The notes beneath the pieces were generated by a model that searched no databases, was not told the origin of the DNA, and saw nothing but the letters and a program-made list of their open reading frames with translations. Shown here one piece after another: positions 36,195 to 45,423 of a DNA stretch of 64,000 bases (its first letter is position 1; each line of letters begins with the position of its first letter). The stretch comes from Alphaproteobacteria bacterium. GTDB taxonomy: Bacteria; Pseudomonadota; Alphaproteobacteria; Caulobacterales; Maricaulaceae. The position numbers and the translations under genes were made by a program. The DNA lies in NCBI GenBank assembly GCA_016124665.1, contig WGNH01000006.1, positions 32,708-96,707 on the forward strand, given 5' to 3'.

Positions 36195-37400
36195 ATGGCT
36201 TTGAGAATTCTGGGCGGCGTATTGCTGCTGATTGTTGCGCTGGTCACGATTGCGGCCAGCTGGTTCTTCCGTCCCTGGTCAGACTATTCGCCCGCGAGGG
36301 TGCAGGCCGCCTTCCAGCCGGAGAATATTGTCGATGTCTCGCTGAACATGGCGAGCTACTTCCCCTATGCAGATCTCGAGGCCACGGATCCTGATCCCCT
36401 GCCGCGCGAAACACGCCCGCTGGATGTGTCCTACCAATTCGAAGGCGAAACGCGGTCACTGGACCAGTATCTTGAACTCACCAGTGCGCTGGGTCTGGTC
36501 GTCGTGCATGACGGCGTCATTGTACACGAACAGTATCTCAATGGTGCGGACGAAATGAGCCGGCCGACCTCATGGTCCGTCGCCAAGAGCTTTGTCGCCA
36601 CCCTCATCGCCATGGCCGTGCAGGAGGGCCGGATCGACAGCCTTGATCAGCTGGCTCAGGAATTTGCGCCGCAATTTGAAGGATCGGCGTTTGGCGAGAC
36701 ATCCCTTCGCCATTTGCTGATGATGTCGACGGGCATCGATTTCGTCGAGGATTATGACGATCCAGACTCGGATGTCGGCGTTCTGTTCGCGGATCCCTTT
36801 GTCTGGGGCAGCGATATCGATGACTCCCTGCTGCAGTTCGAGCGCGTGACGGATCCCGGAACGGAATTCGACTACATCTCCTCTGCCAGCCATGTGCTGT
36901 CAGCCGTTCTGCGCGGCATCTATGATCAGCCGCTCCACCAGATAGTGCAGGAAAAGATCTGGACGCCGCTGGGCATGGAAAGCGATGCCTACTGGAACCA
37001 GAATGTCATGGGAGAGGACGGTGTCGCGCTGGGCTATTGCTGTCTCAATGCCCGGCCGGTGGACTATGCCCGCCTTGGCCTGCTCTATCTCAATGACGGA
37101 GTCTGGGAAGGTGAACGTCTTCTGCCAGAAGGCTGGGTCGACATGGCCACCCGCGCCAATGCGCCTTTCCAGGAGGCCGGTGCCACCGATCCCTTGCGCG
37201 GCTATGGATTGCATTTCTGGTTTCCTGAAACCGGACGCGGCGAGTTTTTTGCGGCCGGAATTTATGGCCAGTACATCTGGGTCGACCCCTCGCGCAATCT
37301 GGTGATTTCCCGCTTTGCCGCCGACCCGCAATGGCACCCGAACACCGCCGAAACGTTTGCCGCGTTCCGCGCGATCGCGGCTGAAGTCGCGGGAGAATAG
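36195..37400 (+). CDS. Serine hydrolase, beta-lactamase/NylB family
   Basis: 401 residues with an N-terminal membrane anchor (ILGGVLLLIVALVTIAASWFF). The beta-lactamase class-C-like motif SxxK is SVAK in TSWSVAKSFVAT. The Tyr motif is YISSASHVL. The general features resemble EstB and 6-aminohexanoate-oligomer hydrolases. The catalytic domain should face the periplasm. First gene of a plus-strand run that continues with an alcohol oxidoreductase and an aldehyde dehydrogenase. A six-codon frame with a better-spaced SD (ATG 36184) overlaps its start. Confidence 0.86.
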   Translation: MALRILGGVLLLIVALVTIAASWFFRPWSDYSPARVQAAFQPENIVDVSLNMASYFPYADLEATDPDPLPRETRPLDVSYQFEGETRSLDQYLELTSALGLVVVHDGVIVHEQYLNGADEMSRPTSWSVAKSFVATLIAMAVQEGRIDSLDQLAQEFAPQFEGSAFGETSLRHLLMMSTGIDFVEDYDDPDSDVGVLFADPFVWGSDIDDSLLQFERVTDPGTEFDYISSASHVLSAVLRGIYDQPLHQIVQEKIWTPLGMESDAYWNQNVMGEDGVALGYCCLNARPVDYARLGLLYLNDGVWEGERLLPEGWVDMATRANAPFQEAGATDPLRGYGLHFWFPETGRGEFFAAGIYGQYIWVDPSRNLVISRFAADPQWHPNTAETFAAFRAIAAEVAGE

Positions 37401-37402
37401 TC

Positions 37403-39007
37403 ATGACGGACCACACAACAGAATTCGACTATATCATCGTCGGAGCGGGGTCGGCGGGATGTGTTGTGGCCGAACACCTGTCGCGCGACCGGGATGTAAC
37501 CATCTGCATTCTCGAAGCCGGCAAGTCGGACAATCATCCCAACATCCGCACGCCCATGCTGCTCAAGGAGGTCGTCTCCGGTGGCCCCTTCAACTGGAAT
37601 TACGAGACTGAGCCGCAACAGCGGCTGAACAATCGCCGCCTGTTCTGGCCGCGTGGCAAGACTCTGGGCGGATCCTCCTCCATCAACGCCATGCACTATA
37701 TGCGCGGCGCGCCGGAAAATTTCGACGAGTGGGGCGAGATGATCGGCGACGCGCGCTGGAACTGGGCCGACGCGCTGGAACGCTTCAGACGGCAGGAAAA
37801 CAATAATGCCTTCTCCGGTCCGCTGCATGGCAATGACGGGCCGCTTCACGTCCAGTCCATCCCGAAACTCAACCCCCTGACCCGGCTCTTCCTTGAAGCC
37901 GGTGGCGAGCTGCAATACCCGGAGAACGACGACTTCAACGGCGAAAAGCAATACGGCTTTGGTCCCTATCAGGTGACCATGAACGGTCCGCGCCGCTGGA
38001 GCGCAGCCGATGCCTTCCTGCGTCCGGCACTGGAGCGCGGCAATATCACCGTCATCACCGAGGCGCTCGCCCACAGGGTCCGGCTCGACGGCAAGCGGGC
38101 CACTGGTGTGGTGGCAGACATCAAGGGAGAGCTGACTGAATTGACGGCGCGCAAGGAGGTGATCCTGTCTGGCGGCGCAATCAATTCACCGCAATTGCTG
38201 CAGCTCTCCGGCATCGGCGATGCAGACTGGCTTCGCGCCGCCGGCGTGACGCCTGAAGTCGATCTGCCCGGCGTCGGCCGCAATCTTCAGGACCATCTGG
38301 ATGTGGCAGCGGTGGCGACGGTGAAGACCTCGCAAGCCATCGGCCTCTCAATGCAGCGCCTGCCGAAAAACATCTATGACGTGCTGCGCTGGATGATCCG
38401 CGGCGATGGCGATTTCACCATCAACCCGGTGCAGGGGGGCGCTTTCATTTCATCATCGGTCGCAGGTGATATTCCCGATCTGCAACTGGTCTTCATTCCC
38501 GGCTATTCGCTCAATCACGGCAAGGACACCAAAATGGGCCACGGCATGACACTGCATGTCTGCCATCTCTATCCGCAAAGCCGTGGCGAAATCCGGATCA
38601 AAAGCGATGATCCGGCAGAATATCCGGCCATCGACCCCAATTATCTGGCCACCGATTTCGACCTGACGGCCCTGGTCGATGGCTATGAAAAGGTGATCGA
38701 GATCCTGCGAGCGCCGGCTTTCCGCGACGAGTTCGTGGAATGGGTTCACCCTGAAAGCATCGGCTCCCGGGACGATCTGGTCGCGGATATTCGACAGCGG
38801 GCCGAAACGCTTTACCATCCGACCTCGACCTGCGCGATGGGGACCGGCGAACTGTCGGTGCTCGAAGCGGACTGCAGCGTCAGGGGCGTTGTCGGCCTGC
38901 GCGTGGTCGATGCGTCGGCCATGCCGCGCCTGGTGGGCGGAAACACCAATGCCCCAACCATGATGCTGGCCGACAAGGCCGCTGAAATGATCCGCGGACA
39001 GGCTTGA
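37403..39007 (+). CDS. GMC-family alcohol oxidoreductase (choline dehydrogenase-like)
   Basis: 534 residues. FAD site DYIIVGAGSAGCVVAEHLS at the N terminus, the GMC block GKTLGGSSSINAMHYMRG, a second GMC signature SGGAINSPQLLQLSGIG, and the catalytic His region HPTSTCAMG with VVDASAMPRLVGGNTNAPTM at the end. It oxidises primary alcohols, possibly with a quinone or cytochrome acceptor. Three bases after the serine hydrolase; start of the next gene is 11 bases downstream of its stop. Confidence 0.93.
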   Translation: MTDHTTEFDYIIVGAGSAGCVVAEHLSRDRDVTICILEAGKSDNHPNIRTPMLLKEVVSGGPFNWNYETEPQQRLNNRRLFWPRGKTLGGSSSINAMHYMRGAPENFDEWGEMIGDARWNWADALERFRRQENNNAFSGPLHGNDGPLHVQSIPKLNPLTRLFLEAGGELQYPENDDFNGEKQYGFGPYQVTMNGPRRWSAADAFLRPALERGNITVITEALAHRVRLDGKRATGVVADIKGELTELTARKEVILSGGAINSPQLLQLSGIGDADWLRAAGVTPEVDLPGVGRNLQDHLDVAAVATVKTSQAIGLSMQRLPKNIYDVLRWMIRGDGDFTINPVQGGAFISSSVAGDIPDLQLVFIPGYSLNHGKDTKMGHGMTLHVCHLYPQSRGEIRIKSDDPAEYPAIDPNYLATDFDLTALVDGYEKVIEILRAPAFRDEFVEWVHPESIGSRDDLVADIRQRAETLYHPTSTCAMGTGELSVLEADCSVRGVVGLRVVDASAMPRLVGGNTNAPTMMLADKAAEMIRGQA

Positions 39008-39018
39008 GGGAGAGAAAA

Positions 39019-40425
39019 ATGAGTGATCTGGACAACCGGCAGATTGAGCGCATGGACAGCATTTTCAGTGCGCAGAAAGCCGCTTTCGAAGCCGAACGCC
39101 ACCGCAGCTACAAGGATCGTCTGCGCGATATCGATGCCATAGGCGCGCTGACAAAAAAACATGCCGGTGCCATCAAGGACGCGGCCGCAGCCGACTTCGG
39201 CGTACGCTCGCGCTGCGAAACCCAGCTCACCGAGGTCACCTATATGACCACCGCGGTGAAACATACGCGCCGCCATCTCTGGAACTGGATGCAGAACAGG
39301 AAGGTCTCCATTCCGGGCAACCTGGCGCCGGGCAAGGCCTATATCCGCCGCGAACCGAAAGGTGTCGCCGGCATCATCTCGCCCTGGAATTATCCCTTCC
39401 AGCTGGCCTTCTCGCCCATTCTCGCCGCACTGGCCGCCGGTTGCCGCATCATGCTCAAGCCATCGGAACTGACGCCCAACATGTCGGAATTGATGCGCAA
39501 CATGCTGGCTGAGGAATTCGACGAAAGCCACATCGCCGTGCTTCCGGGCGGGCCGGCTGTGGGAGAGGCCTTCACGAAAATTCCGTTTGATCACCTGCTC
39601 TATACCGGCTCGACCCATGTCGGCCGGCTGGTGGCCAGGGCCGCTGCGGAAAACCTCACCCCCGTCACGCTCGAGCTGGGCGGCAAGTCGCCGGTGATTA
39701 TCGACAAGGGCTTCAAGGCAAAAGATGCGGCGGCCTCGCTCAGCTTCGGCAAATTCATGAATGCCGGCCAGACCTGTATCGCACCGGATTATGTCCTGGC
39801 GCCGGCAGACCAGGCCCGGCCCATAGGGGAAGCGATTATCACCAAGGCCGAGAAAAGCTATCCGGACTGGGCAACCGATGAGGACTACACCGCCATCGTC
39901 TCCGACCGTCATTATGACCGCCTCAACACCATGATCGAGGAAGCAAGATCCGGCGGCGCGGAAATCCTGCAGGCCAGCGGCGGAGATCCCGGCAATGCGC
40001 GCAAGATCGCCCCGACGGTTGTCCTCAACCCGCCGGAAGATTCGAAACTGATGCAGGAGGAAATCTTCGGACCCGTCCTGCCCATTCTCGCGCACAACGG
40101 GCTCGATGATGCCATGAAACGCGTCAATGCCGGGGACCGCCCGCTGGCGCTTTACGTCTATTCGAAAGACAAAAAGGCCGCGCGGCGCGTTCTGGAAGGC
40201 ACCATCTCCGGCGGTGCCGTCGTGAACAACACCATGCTGCACTATTCGGTCGAGGATCTGCCCTTTGGCGGTGTCGGCGCATCCGGCTATGGCGCTTATC
40301 ATGGCGAGGCCGGCTTCGAGACCTTCACCCATGCGCGCAGCGTGCTCGAAGTGCCGGTCTGGCATCCGTCACGCCTGATCGCCCCGCCCTATGGCAAACT
40401 CTTCGATATGATTGCGAACAAATAG
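39019..40425 (+). CDS. Coniferyl-aldehyde-dehydrogenase-type aldehyde dehydrogenase
   Basis: 468 residues from ATG 39019, with GAGGGAGAG upstream; the earlier in-frame codon at 39004 would overlap the oxidoreductase stop. Conserved blocks: ISPWNYPFQLAFSPILAALAAG, GSTHVGRLV, ELGGKSPVI with catalytic-support Glu, and the nucleophile Cys253 in AGQTCIAPDYVL, which is the coniferyl-aldehyde-type variant. It should take the aldehyde made by the GMC enzyme to the carboxylate. Confidence 0.92.
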   Translation: MSDLDNRQIERMDSIFSAQKAAFEAERHRSYKDRLRDIDAIGALTKKHAGAIKDAAAADFGVRSRCETQLTEVTYMTTAVKHTRRHLWNWMQNRKVSIPGNLAPGKAYIRREPKGVAGIISPWNYPFQLAFSPILAALAAGCRIMLKPSELTPNMSELMRNMLAEEFDESHIAVLPGGPAVGEAFTKIPFDHLLYTGSTHVGRLVARAAAENLTPVTLELGGKSPVIIDKGFKAKDAAASLSFGKFMNAGQTCIAPDYVLAPADQARPIGEAIITKAEKSYPDWATDEDYTAIVSDRHYDRLNTMIEEARSGGAEILQASGGDPGNARKIAPTVVLNPPEDSKLMQEEIFGPVLPILAHNGLDDAMKRVNAGDRPLALYVYSKDKKAARRVLEGTISGGAVVNNTMLHYSVEDLPFGGVGASGYGAYHGEAGFETFTHARSVLEVPVWHPSRLIAPPYGKLFDMIANK

Positions 40426-40428
40426 ACC

Positions 40429-41163
40429 ATGCTGACAGACAAGACGGTATTGATCACCGGCGCCTCCCGCGGCGTCGGCAAGGAAACGGCCCGCGCCTGC
40501 GCCAAGGCGGGAGCGAAAGTCATCCTCCATTTCAACGTCAATCAGGATGCCGCGATCAAGCTCGCAAAGGAGATTGATGCGGTTGGCTGCATTGCCGCCG
40601 ACCTGTCGCAAAAGGGGGCGGCCGACCGGCTTTGGCTGCAGGCGAAAAACATGGCCGGAAAGGTTGATGCCCTGGTCAACAATGCCGGCGTCTATCGCGA
40701 AACGCCGCTGCACAATGCGCAAAGCTGGGACCGGAACTGGGCTGAACAAATCCAGGTCAATGTCATGGCCCCGAGCGAACTGATGCGGAACGCCATCAAT
40801 GACTGGGGTTCAGGGGGCGGCGCCATCGTCAATATCTCGTCCCGCGCCGCTTATCGCGGTGATGGGCCGGATCATGCCGGATATGCGGCGTCAAAAGCCG
40901 CGCTGGTCGCTGCATCCAAGACTTTTGCCCGGGCCCATGCGCACAACAATGCGCTGATCTACACGCTGACACCGGGCTGGATTGAAACCGACATGGCCCC
41001 CTCACGGGTTGAAGCGCGCGCCGCCGCGGTCGCTGAAATCCCGCTGGGCCGGGTCGCCCAGCCGCAGGAGATCGCCGCCATGGCGGCCTTCCTGCTCTCC
41101 GGCCAGTGCGGATCGGCAACAGGTTCGGTCATAGACATCAATGGCGCGAGCTTTATGCGCTGA
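40429..41163 (+). CDS. Short-chain dehydrogenase/reductase
   Basis: 244 residues. TGASRGVGKETARACAKAG (cofactor loop), NNAG at 84-87, NISSRA, and the catalytic Tyr152/Lys156 in YAASK. Classical SDR of the FabG/glucose-dehydrogenase type. Three bases after the aldehyde dehydrogenase, so part of the same run; may oxidise a secondary alcohol intermediate. Confidence 0.88.
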   Translation: MLTDKTVLITGASRGVGKETARACAKAGAKVILHFNVNQDAAIKLAKEIDAVGCIAADLSQKGAADRLWLQAKNMAGKVDALVNNAGVYRETPLHNAQSWDRNWAEQIQVNVMAPSELMRNAINDWGSGGGAIVNISSRAAYRGDGPDHAGYAASKAALVAASKTFARAHAHNNALIYTLTPGWIETDMAPSRVEARAAAVAEIPLGRVAQPQEIAAMAAFLLSGQCGSATGSVIDINGASFMR

Positions 41164-41247
41164 GCTGACTCCCCATCCGCGCAAACCCTGCTAGATTTCC
41201 TGTGAACGCCGTTCACGAAACGGGCGGACATCATTGGGGGACGTTTC

Positions 41248-43554
41248 ATGCGTTGGGTTATTCGCGGTATTGCGGCCATTCTCGGCCTTGGCATTCTGGT
41301 TGTGGCTGTGGGCTTCGGTTACGGGTATTGGCGCTTTTCCTCCTCCCTGCCGCGAACGGAAGGCACGGTTGAGGTCGCCGGGATTTCCGGTGATGTGCAG
41401 ATTGTCCGCGATGAATATGGCGTGCCGCACATATTCGGCGGGACGGATGAGGATATCTACTTTGCCATCGGTTATGCGCACGCACAGGACCGCTTTTTCC
41501 AGATGGACATGATGCGCCGCTATGTGCATGGCGAGCTTTCGGCCCTGCTCGGCCATCTCAATCCGGCCACCGTCACCGCAGACGCCCGCAGCCGCAATCG
41601 CGGCTATCATCTGGTGGCCAATGCCGCAGCTGAAAATCTCTCGCCGGAATTCCGCGGCGCGGCTGAGGCCTATGTGGCCGGCGTCAATGCCCGCCTCGCC
41701 GAAGGCCACTACCCGCCGGAATACCTGATCCTGCAGGCCGCGCCGGAGCCCTGGGAATTGCACGATTCCATGGCCGTGGTGGTCTACATGGCCGACAGCC
41801 TCGCCGCCGGTGAAGGCGAGGAAGTCGCGCGCCGCGAACTGGCCGAAATTCTCTCCGAAACCCAGCTCTCCGAATTCCTGCCCGAATATCCCGACTGGGC
41901 CCCCAACATGCTGCAGGCCGAGGATTTTGCGTCCGCGCCAGCACCGGTTGAGCCCACGACCGAAGCCCAGCCCGACTTTGATGATGGCTCGAACGCCTGG
42001 GTCCTGTCAGGCGAGCATACCGCCACCGGCGAGCCCCTCCTGGCCAATGACCCGCATCTGGCGCTCGGCGCACCGGGCATCTGGTATTTCGCCCGCCTCA
42101 ACCTGCCGCAAGGCGCCGTTGTCGGCGCGACCATTGCCGGATCTCCGCTCGTCGTGCTGGGCCGCAACCAGGTCTCGGCCTGGGGCTTCACCAATACCGG
42201 TTTCGATGTCATCGACATGGTGCCGCATGCGCCGGGAACGCTGTCCACGACCGAGCGCACCGAGGTGATCGAGGTCCGGGGCGGTGCCGATATCGCCATC
42301 ACGATGCGCGATGCGGAAAACGGCCCCGTCCTCGACCCGGATTATTTCAATCTCGATGTATTCGGGAACCAGGATGTGGTGCTGGTCTCGACGGCGCTGG
42401 ATCGCTCCAACCAGGTCGCCAGCGTGTCCTACAATCTGATGCTGTCGCAATCCTTCGACGAATTCGTCGAGGCCGGCCGCGGATTCACCGCGCCCATGCA
42501 GAACATGCATTACGCTCATGTCGACGGAACAATCGGTTATACGACGCCCGGCCTGCTGCCCATCCGCGATGAGGACGGGAACTGGACCGGCTATGTCCCC
42601 TATGAGGATCTGCCGCGCGTTGAAAACCCGCTTTCGGGCCGGATCGCCTCCGGCAATAATCGCATTGTTCCGGACAATTACGCCTATGACACGCCGGGCA
42701 GCTATGCAGCCTACCGGGCCATGCGCATCGAGGAGCGCCTTGACGAGACCGATGCCCACACGCCTGACACTTTCCACGATATCCAGATGGACCAGGTCTC
42801 GGCCCAGATCCAGCGCCTCCTGCCGGCGCTGCGAGCCGCCACGCCGCAAACCGTTCAGGGTCAGCAGGCTCTGCAGAGCATCCAGGGCTGGGATGGCGAT
42901 ATGGATGCCCTTCTGGCGGAACCGCTCATCTATTCGCTCTGGTATCGCGACATACAGGAAGGCCTTTACGCCGACGAACTCGGGGATGATTTCCTGCGCC
43001 ACCTCTCCACGCGCCGGGTCTTCACCGAAAATGTCCTCATCGGCGAGGATGGGCATTGGTGCGACAATGTCACGACCGACCCGGTTGAAACCTGCCCGGA
43101 CATACTGGGCGCGGCCCTCGATACGGCCATGGCGCGGGGCATTGAAACCTACGGCCCGGACATTGCCAACTGGACCTGGGGCCAGGCCCACCAGGCCGTC
43201 TTCGATCACCCGGTCTTTACCGGCTCCGGCCTTCCGCTGCTCGAAGACTGGTTCACCGTGCGCCAGCCGGTGGGCGGCGACAGCTCGACGGTGAATGTGG
43301 CGGTCTATTCGGTTCGCGCCGGATCGTTCGACGTGTTTCACGGCCCGTCCCTGCGCGCGATCTATCACCCTTCCGATCTGGACGCTTCGCGCTTCATGCA
43401 TGCGCCCGGACAGTCCGGCCACCCCTGGTCGGACCACTATCGCGATCTGGCGCCCTTGTGGGCCGCCGGCGAGACGTTTGAAATGCGCACGGACTGGACA
43501 CCGGAGAACGCACCGGAGGGGGCGCGCATTCTCACCCTGACACCCGCAAACTAG
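41248..43554 (+). CDS. Penicillin-acylase-family (Ntn) amidase precursor
   Basis: 768 residues: an N-terminal hydrophobic signal or anchor (about 5-28), the alpha-subunit region (VQIVRDEYGVPHIFGGTDEDIYFAIGYAHAQDRFFQMDMMRR), a linker, and the autocatalytic site Gly247-Ser248 (SNAWVLSG) where the beta-subunit Ser becomes the nucleophile. The beta region has LLANDPHLALGAPGIWYFARL. Family members cleave penicillin, cephalosporins, acyl-homoserine lactones or other amides. Placed next to alcohol and aldehyde dehydrogenases, an amide-catabolic role is possible; quorum quenching is another. Confidence 0.9.
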   Translation: MRWVIRGIAAILGLGILVVAVGFGYGYWRFSSSLPRTEGTVEVAGISGDVQIVRDEYGVPHIFGGTDEDIYFAIGYAHAQDRFFQMDMMRRYVHGELSALLGHLNPATVTADARSRNRGYHLVANAAAENLSPEFRGAAEAYVAGVNARLAEGHYPPEYLILQAAPEPWELHDSMAVVVYMADSLAAGEGEEVARRELAEILSETQLSEFLPEYPDWAPNMLQAEDFASAPAPVEPTTEAQPDFDDGSNAWVLSGEHTATGEPLLANDPHLALGAPGIWYFARLNLPQGAVVGATIAGSPLVVLGRNQVSAWGFTNTGFDVIDMVPHAPGTLSTTERTEVIEVRGGADIAITMRDAENGPVLDPDYFNLDVFGNQDVVLVSTALDRSNQVASVSYNLMLSQSFDEFVEAGRGFTAPMQNMHYAHVDGTIGYTTPGLLPIRDEDGNWTGYVPYEDLPRVENPLSGRIASGNNRIVPDNYAYDTPGSYAAYRAMRIEERLDETDAHTPDTFHDIQMDQVSAQIQRLLPALRAATPQTVQGQQALQSIQGWDGDMDALLAEPLIYSLWYRDIQEGLYADELGDDFLRHLSTRRVFTENVLIGEDGHWCDNVTTDPVETCPDILGAALDTAMARGIETYGPDIANWTWGQAHQAVFDHPVFTGSGLPLLEDWFTVRQPVGGDSSTVNVAVYSVRAGSFDVFHGPSLRAIYHPSDLDASRFMHAPGQSGHPWSDHYRDLAPLWAAGETFEMRTDWTPENAPEGARILTLTPAN

Positions 43555-43564
43555 GAGATTTGTC

Positions 43565-45247
43565 ATGCCGATCCGGATAACGCGACGGGGCGCACTTTTT
43601 GGTGCCACAGGCCTGGCCTTTGCGGCGGCCGCCTGTTCATCCGGCCCGCGGCGGCCGGAACCCGAAGCCCAGACCGGTCCCTTCCGTCATGGTGTGGCAT
43701 CGGGAGAGCCGGACCAGACCAGCGTGGTGCTCTGGACGGCGATCACCGATGATGCCGGTGGCGAATATGTCTTCCAGCTGGCGGCAGACGAGAGTTTCGA
43801 AACGATCATTTTCGAGGAGCGCGAAGAACGCACCTATGTGACCAGCAACGCCATCTCGACCTTCAAGACGATTGCGACCGGGCTGGAACCCGGCACCGTC
43901 TATTTCTATCGTATGCTGTTCAATGGCATTTCCTCACCTGTTGGCCGCACCAAAACCCTTCCGGCGGGCGCGGTCGAGCGTTTCAATATGGCCGTATGCT
44001 CCTGCTCGAACTATCCGGCGGGCTATTTCAATGCCTATCGCGAACTCGCCAATACGCCCGACCTCGATCTGGTGCTGCATCTGGGCGATTATATCTATGA
44101 ATACAGCGCGGACGGCTATGCCTCGGACGAGGCTGAGAATATGGGCCGGGTGGTCGATCCGCTGCACGAGCTGGTGGATTATGGCGACTATGCCCGCCGC
44201 CATGCGCTCTACAAGACCGATCCGGACCTGCAGGCCGCTCATGCGGCGGCCCCCTGGCTGATGATGTGGGATGATCACGAAGTCGCCAATGATTCCTGGA
44301 TGAGTGGCGCGGAAAATCACAATGAAGGCGAAGGTGCCTATGATGCGCGCGTTTACAACGCCATGCGCGCCTATCATGACTGGAACCCGACACGGGAGCC
44401 GGCGGATCAGATCGGAACCGCGCGTATTGCCGAGATTGGCGATCTCGCCACCCTGGTGATGACGGAATCCCGCCTTGTGGCGCGGGATGAGCCGATGGAT
44501 TTTTCCACCTTCCCGATCGCAGATGATGCCGACCCTGATGATCCCGCCAATCAGCAGGCCATCGCCGAATGGCGCGCCAATGAAATCGGACGGGACGACC
44601 GTGAAATGCTGGGCGCGGCCCAGATTGCGCAGATCGCCGATGCTTTCGAAGCCGCCGCAAGCAAGCCCTGGCGCTTGCTCGGCGGCCAGGTGATCATGGG
44701 CCGGGTTGAAACCCCCGACATGATCGAGGCCCTGCCCGGCTGGCTGAAATTCATTGTCGCACAGACCGATGATCTGGCCTGGAGCTATATCACCCGTTCG
44801 CAATTCGACATCCCCTTCAATCTGGATGCGTGGGATGGCTATGTCGCCGAGCGCGAGCGTCTGTATGACGCGGTCCGGACCAGTGGCGGCGATATGATCG
44901 CCTTCGCCGGTGACAGCCACAATTTCTGGACCAACCGGCTGACCGATGATGCGGGCCGTCAGATCGGCTTTGAATTCGGAACCAGCTCGATCACCTCGCC
45001 CTCGCCCTTCGAGCGGGTCCCAGCGCCGGGCGTGTCCTTCTCCCGCCTGATCGAGCAGAAGAATCCCGACGTGATCCGCCACAATGATCGCGCCAAGGGC
45101 TTTATCCGGGTCACCGTGACGCCGGACGCCGTCGAGGCCGACTTTGTCACTGTTTCCACCATCCGCCGGCGCGGCTACAATGCCGGCAGCGATAGCCGCT
45201 GGCGGGTGACCCGCGGCCCGGATGGTCTTGAGCTGGACGCATTCTGA
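43565..45247 (+). CDS. phoD: PhoD-type alkaline phosphatase, Tat-exported lipoprotein
   Basis: 560 residues. The N terminus has a twin-arginine motif ITRRGALFGATG followed by AAAC, so it is probably a Tat-exported lipoprotein. PhoD blocks: FRHGVASGEPDQTSVVLWTAI, LHLGDYIYEY, WDDHEVANDSW and FAGDSHNFW. The enzyme is a calcium/iron phosphodiesterase/monoesterase that scavenges phosphate. It is 10 bases after the acylase, but this may simply be tandem packing. Confidence 0.92.
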   Translation: MPIRITRRGALFGATGLAFAAAACSSGPRRPEPEAQTGPFRHGVASGEPDQTSVVLWTAITDDAGGEYVFQLAADESFETIIFEEREERTYVTSNAISTFKTIATGLEPGTVYFYRMLFNGISSPVGRTKTLPAGAVERFNMAVCSCSNYPAGYFNAYRELANTPDLDLVLHLGDYIYEYSADGYASDEAENMGRVVDPLHELVDYGDYARRHALYKTDPDLQAAHAAAPWLMMWDDHEVANDSWMSGAENHNEGEGAYDARVYNAMRAYHDWNPTREPADQIGTARIAEIGDLATLVMTESRLVARDEPMDFSTFPIADDADPDDPANQQAIAEWRANEIGRDDREMLGAAQIAQIADAFEAAASKPWRLLGGQVIMGRVETPDMIEALPGWLKFIVAQTDDLAWSYITRSQFDIPFNLDAWDGYVAERERLYDAVRTSGGDMIAFAGDSHNFWTNRLTDDAGRQIGFEFGTSSITSPSPFERVPAPGVSFSRLIEQKNPDVIRHNDRAKGFIRVTVTPDAVEADFVTVSTIRRRGYNAGSDSRWRVTRGPDGLELDAF

Positions 45248-45260
45248 TCCCCGAATTCCT

Positions 45261-45320
45261 GATTCAATTCAACCATCTGAATCGATTCAGTTTTCCGGAT
45301 TCGGAATGAGATTCCGATTC
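45261..45320. promoter_or_regulatory. Cluster of six GANTC sites in 60 bases
   Basis: GANTC, the CcrM methylation target of alphaproteobacteria, occurs at 45261, 45279, 45284, 45298, 45310 and 45316 (five GATTC, one GAATC). The central pair sits in the 12-base palindrome TGAATCGATTCA. It is in the intergenic region upstream of the MotA/TolQ-like gene. On random expectation about 0.2 sites would be found in such a stretch. Confidence 0.7.
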
Positions 45321-45423
45321 CACTTTTCTGGAGCTGTGGAAGCTGTAACTGGCCGCCCTCAAATGGTCATGATAGGCAGGCATCACGCTTTTTCATGTCA
45401 GGCGGACGGGAAGGATTTCGGGC

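Noticed and set aside
38812..40365. Long antisense open frame (517 codons) over the aldehyde dehydrogenase gene; similar ones at 42007-43608, 25146-26534, 58876-60189 and 18262-19431
   Set aside because: All lie opposite genes with clear motifs, use unusual residue composition and have no recognisable domain. They are expected by-products of high GC3 coding sequence.
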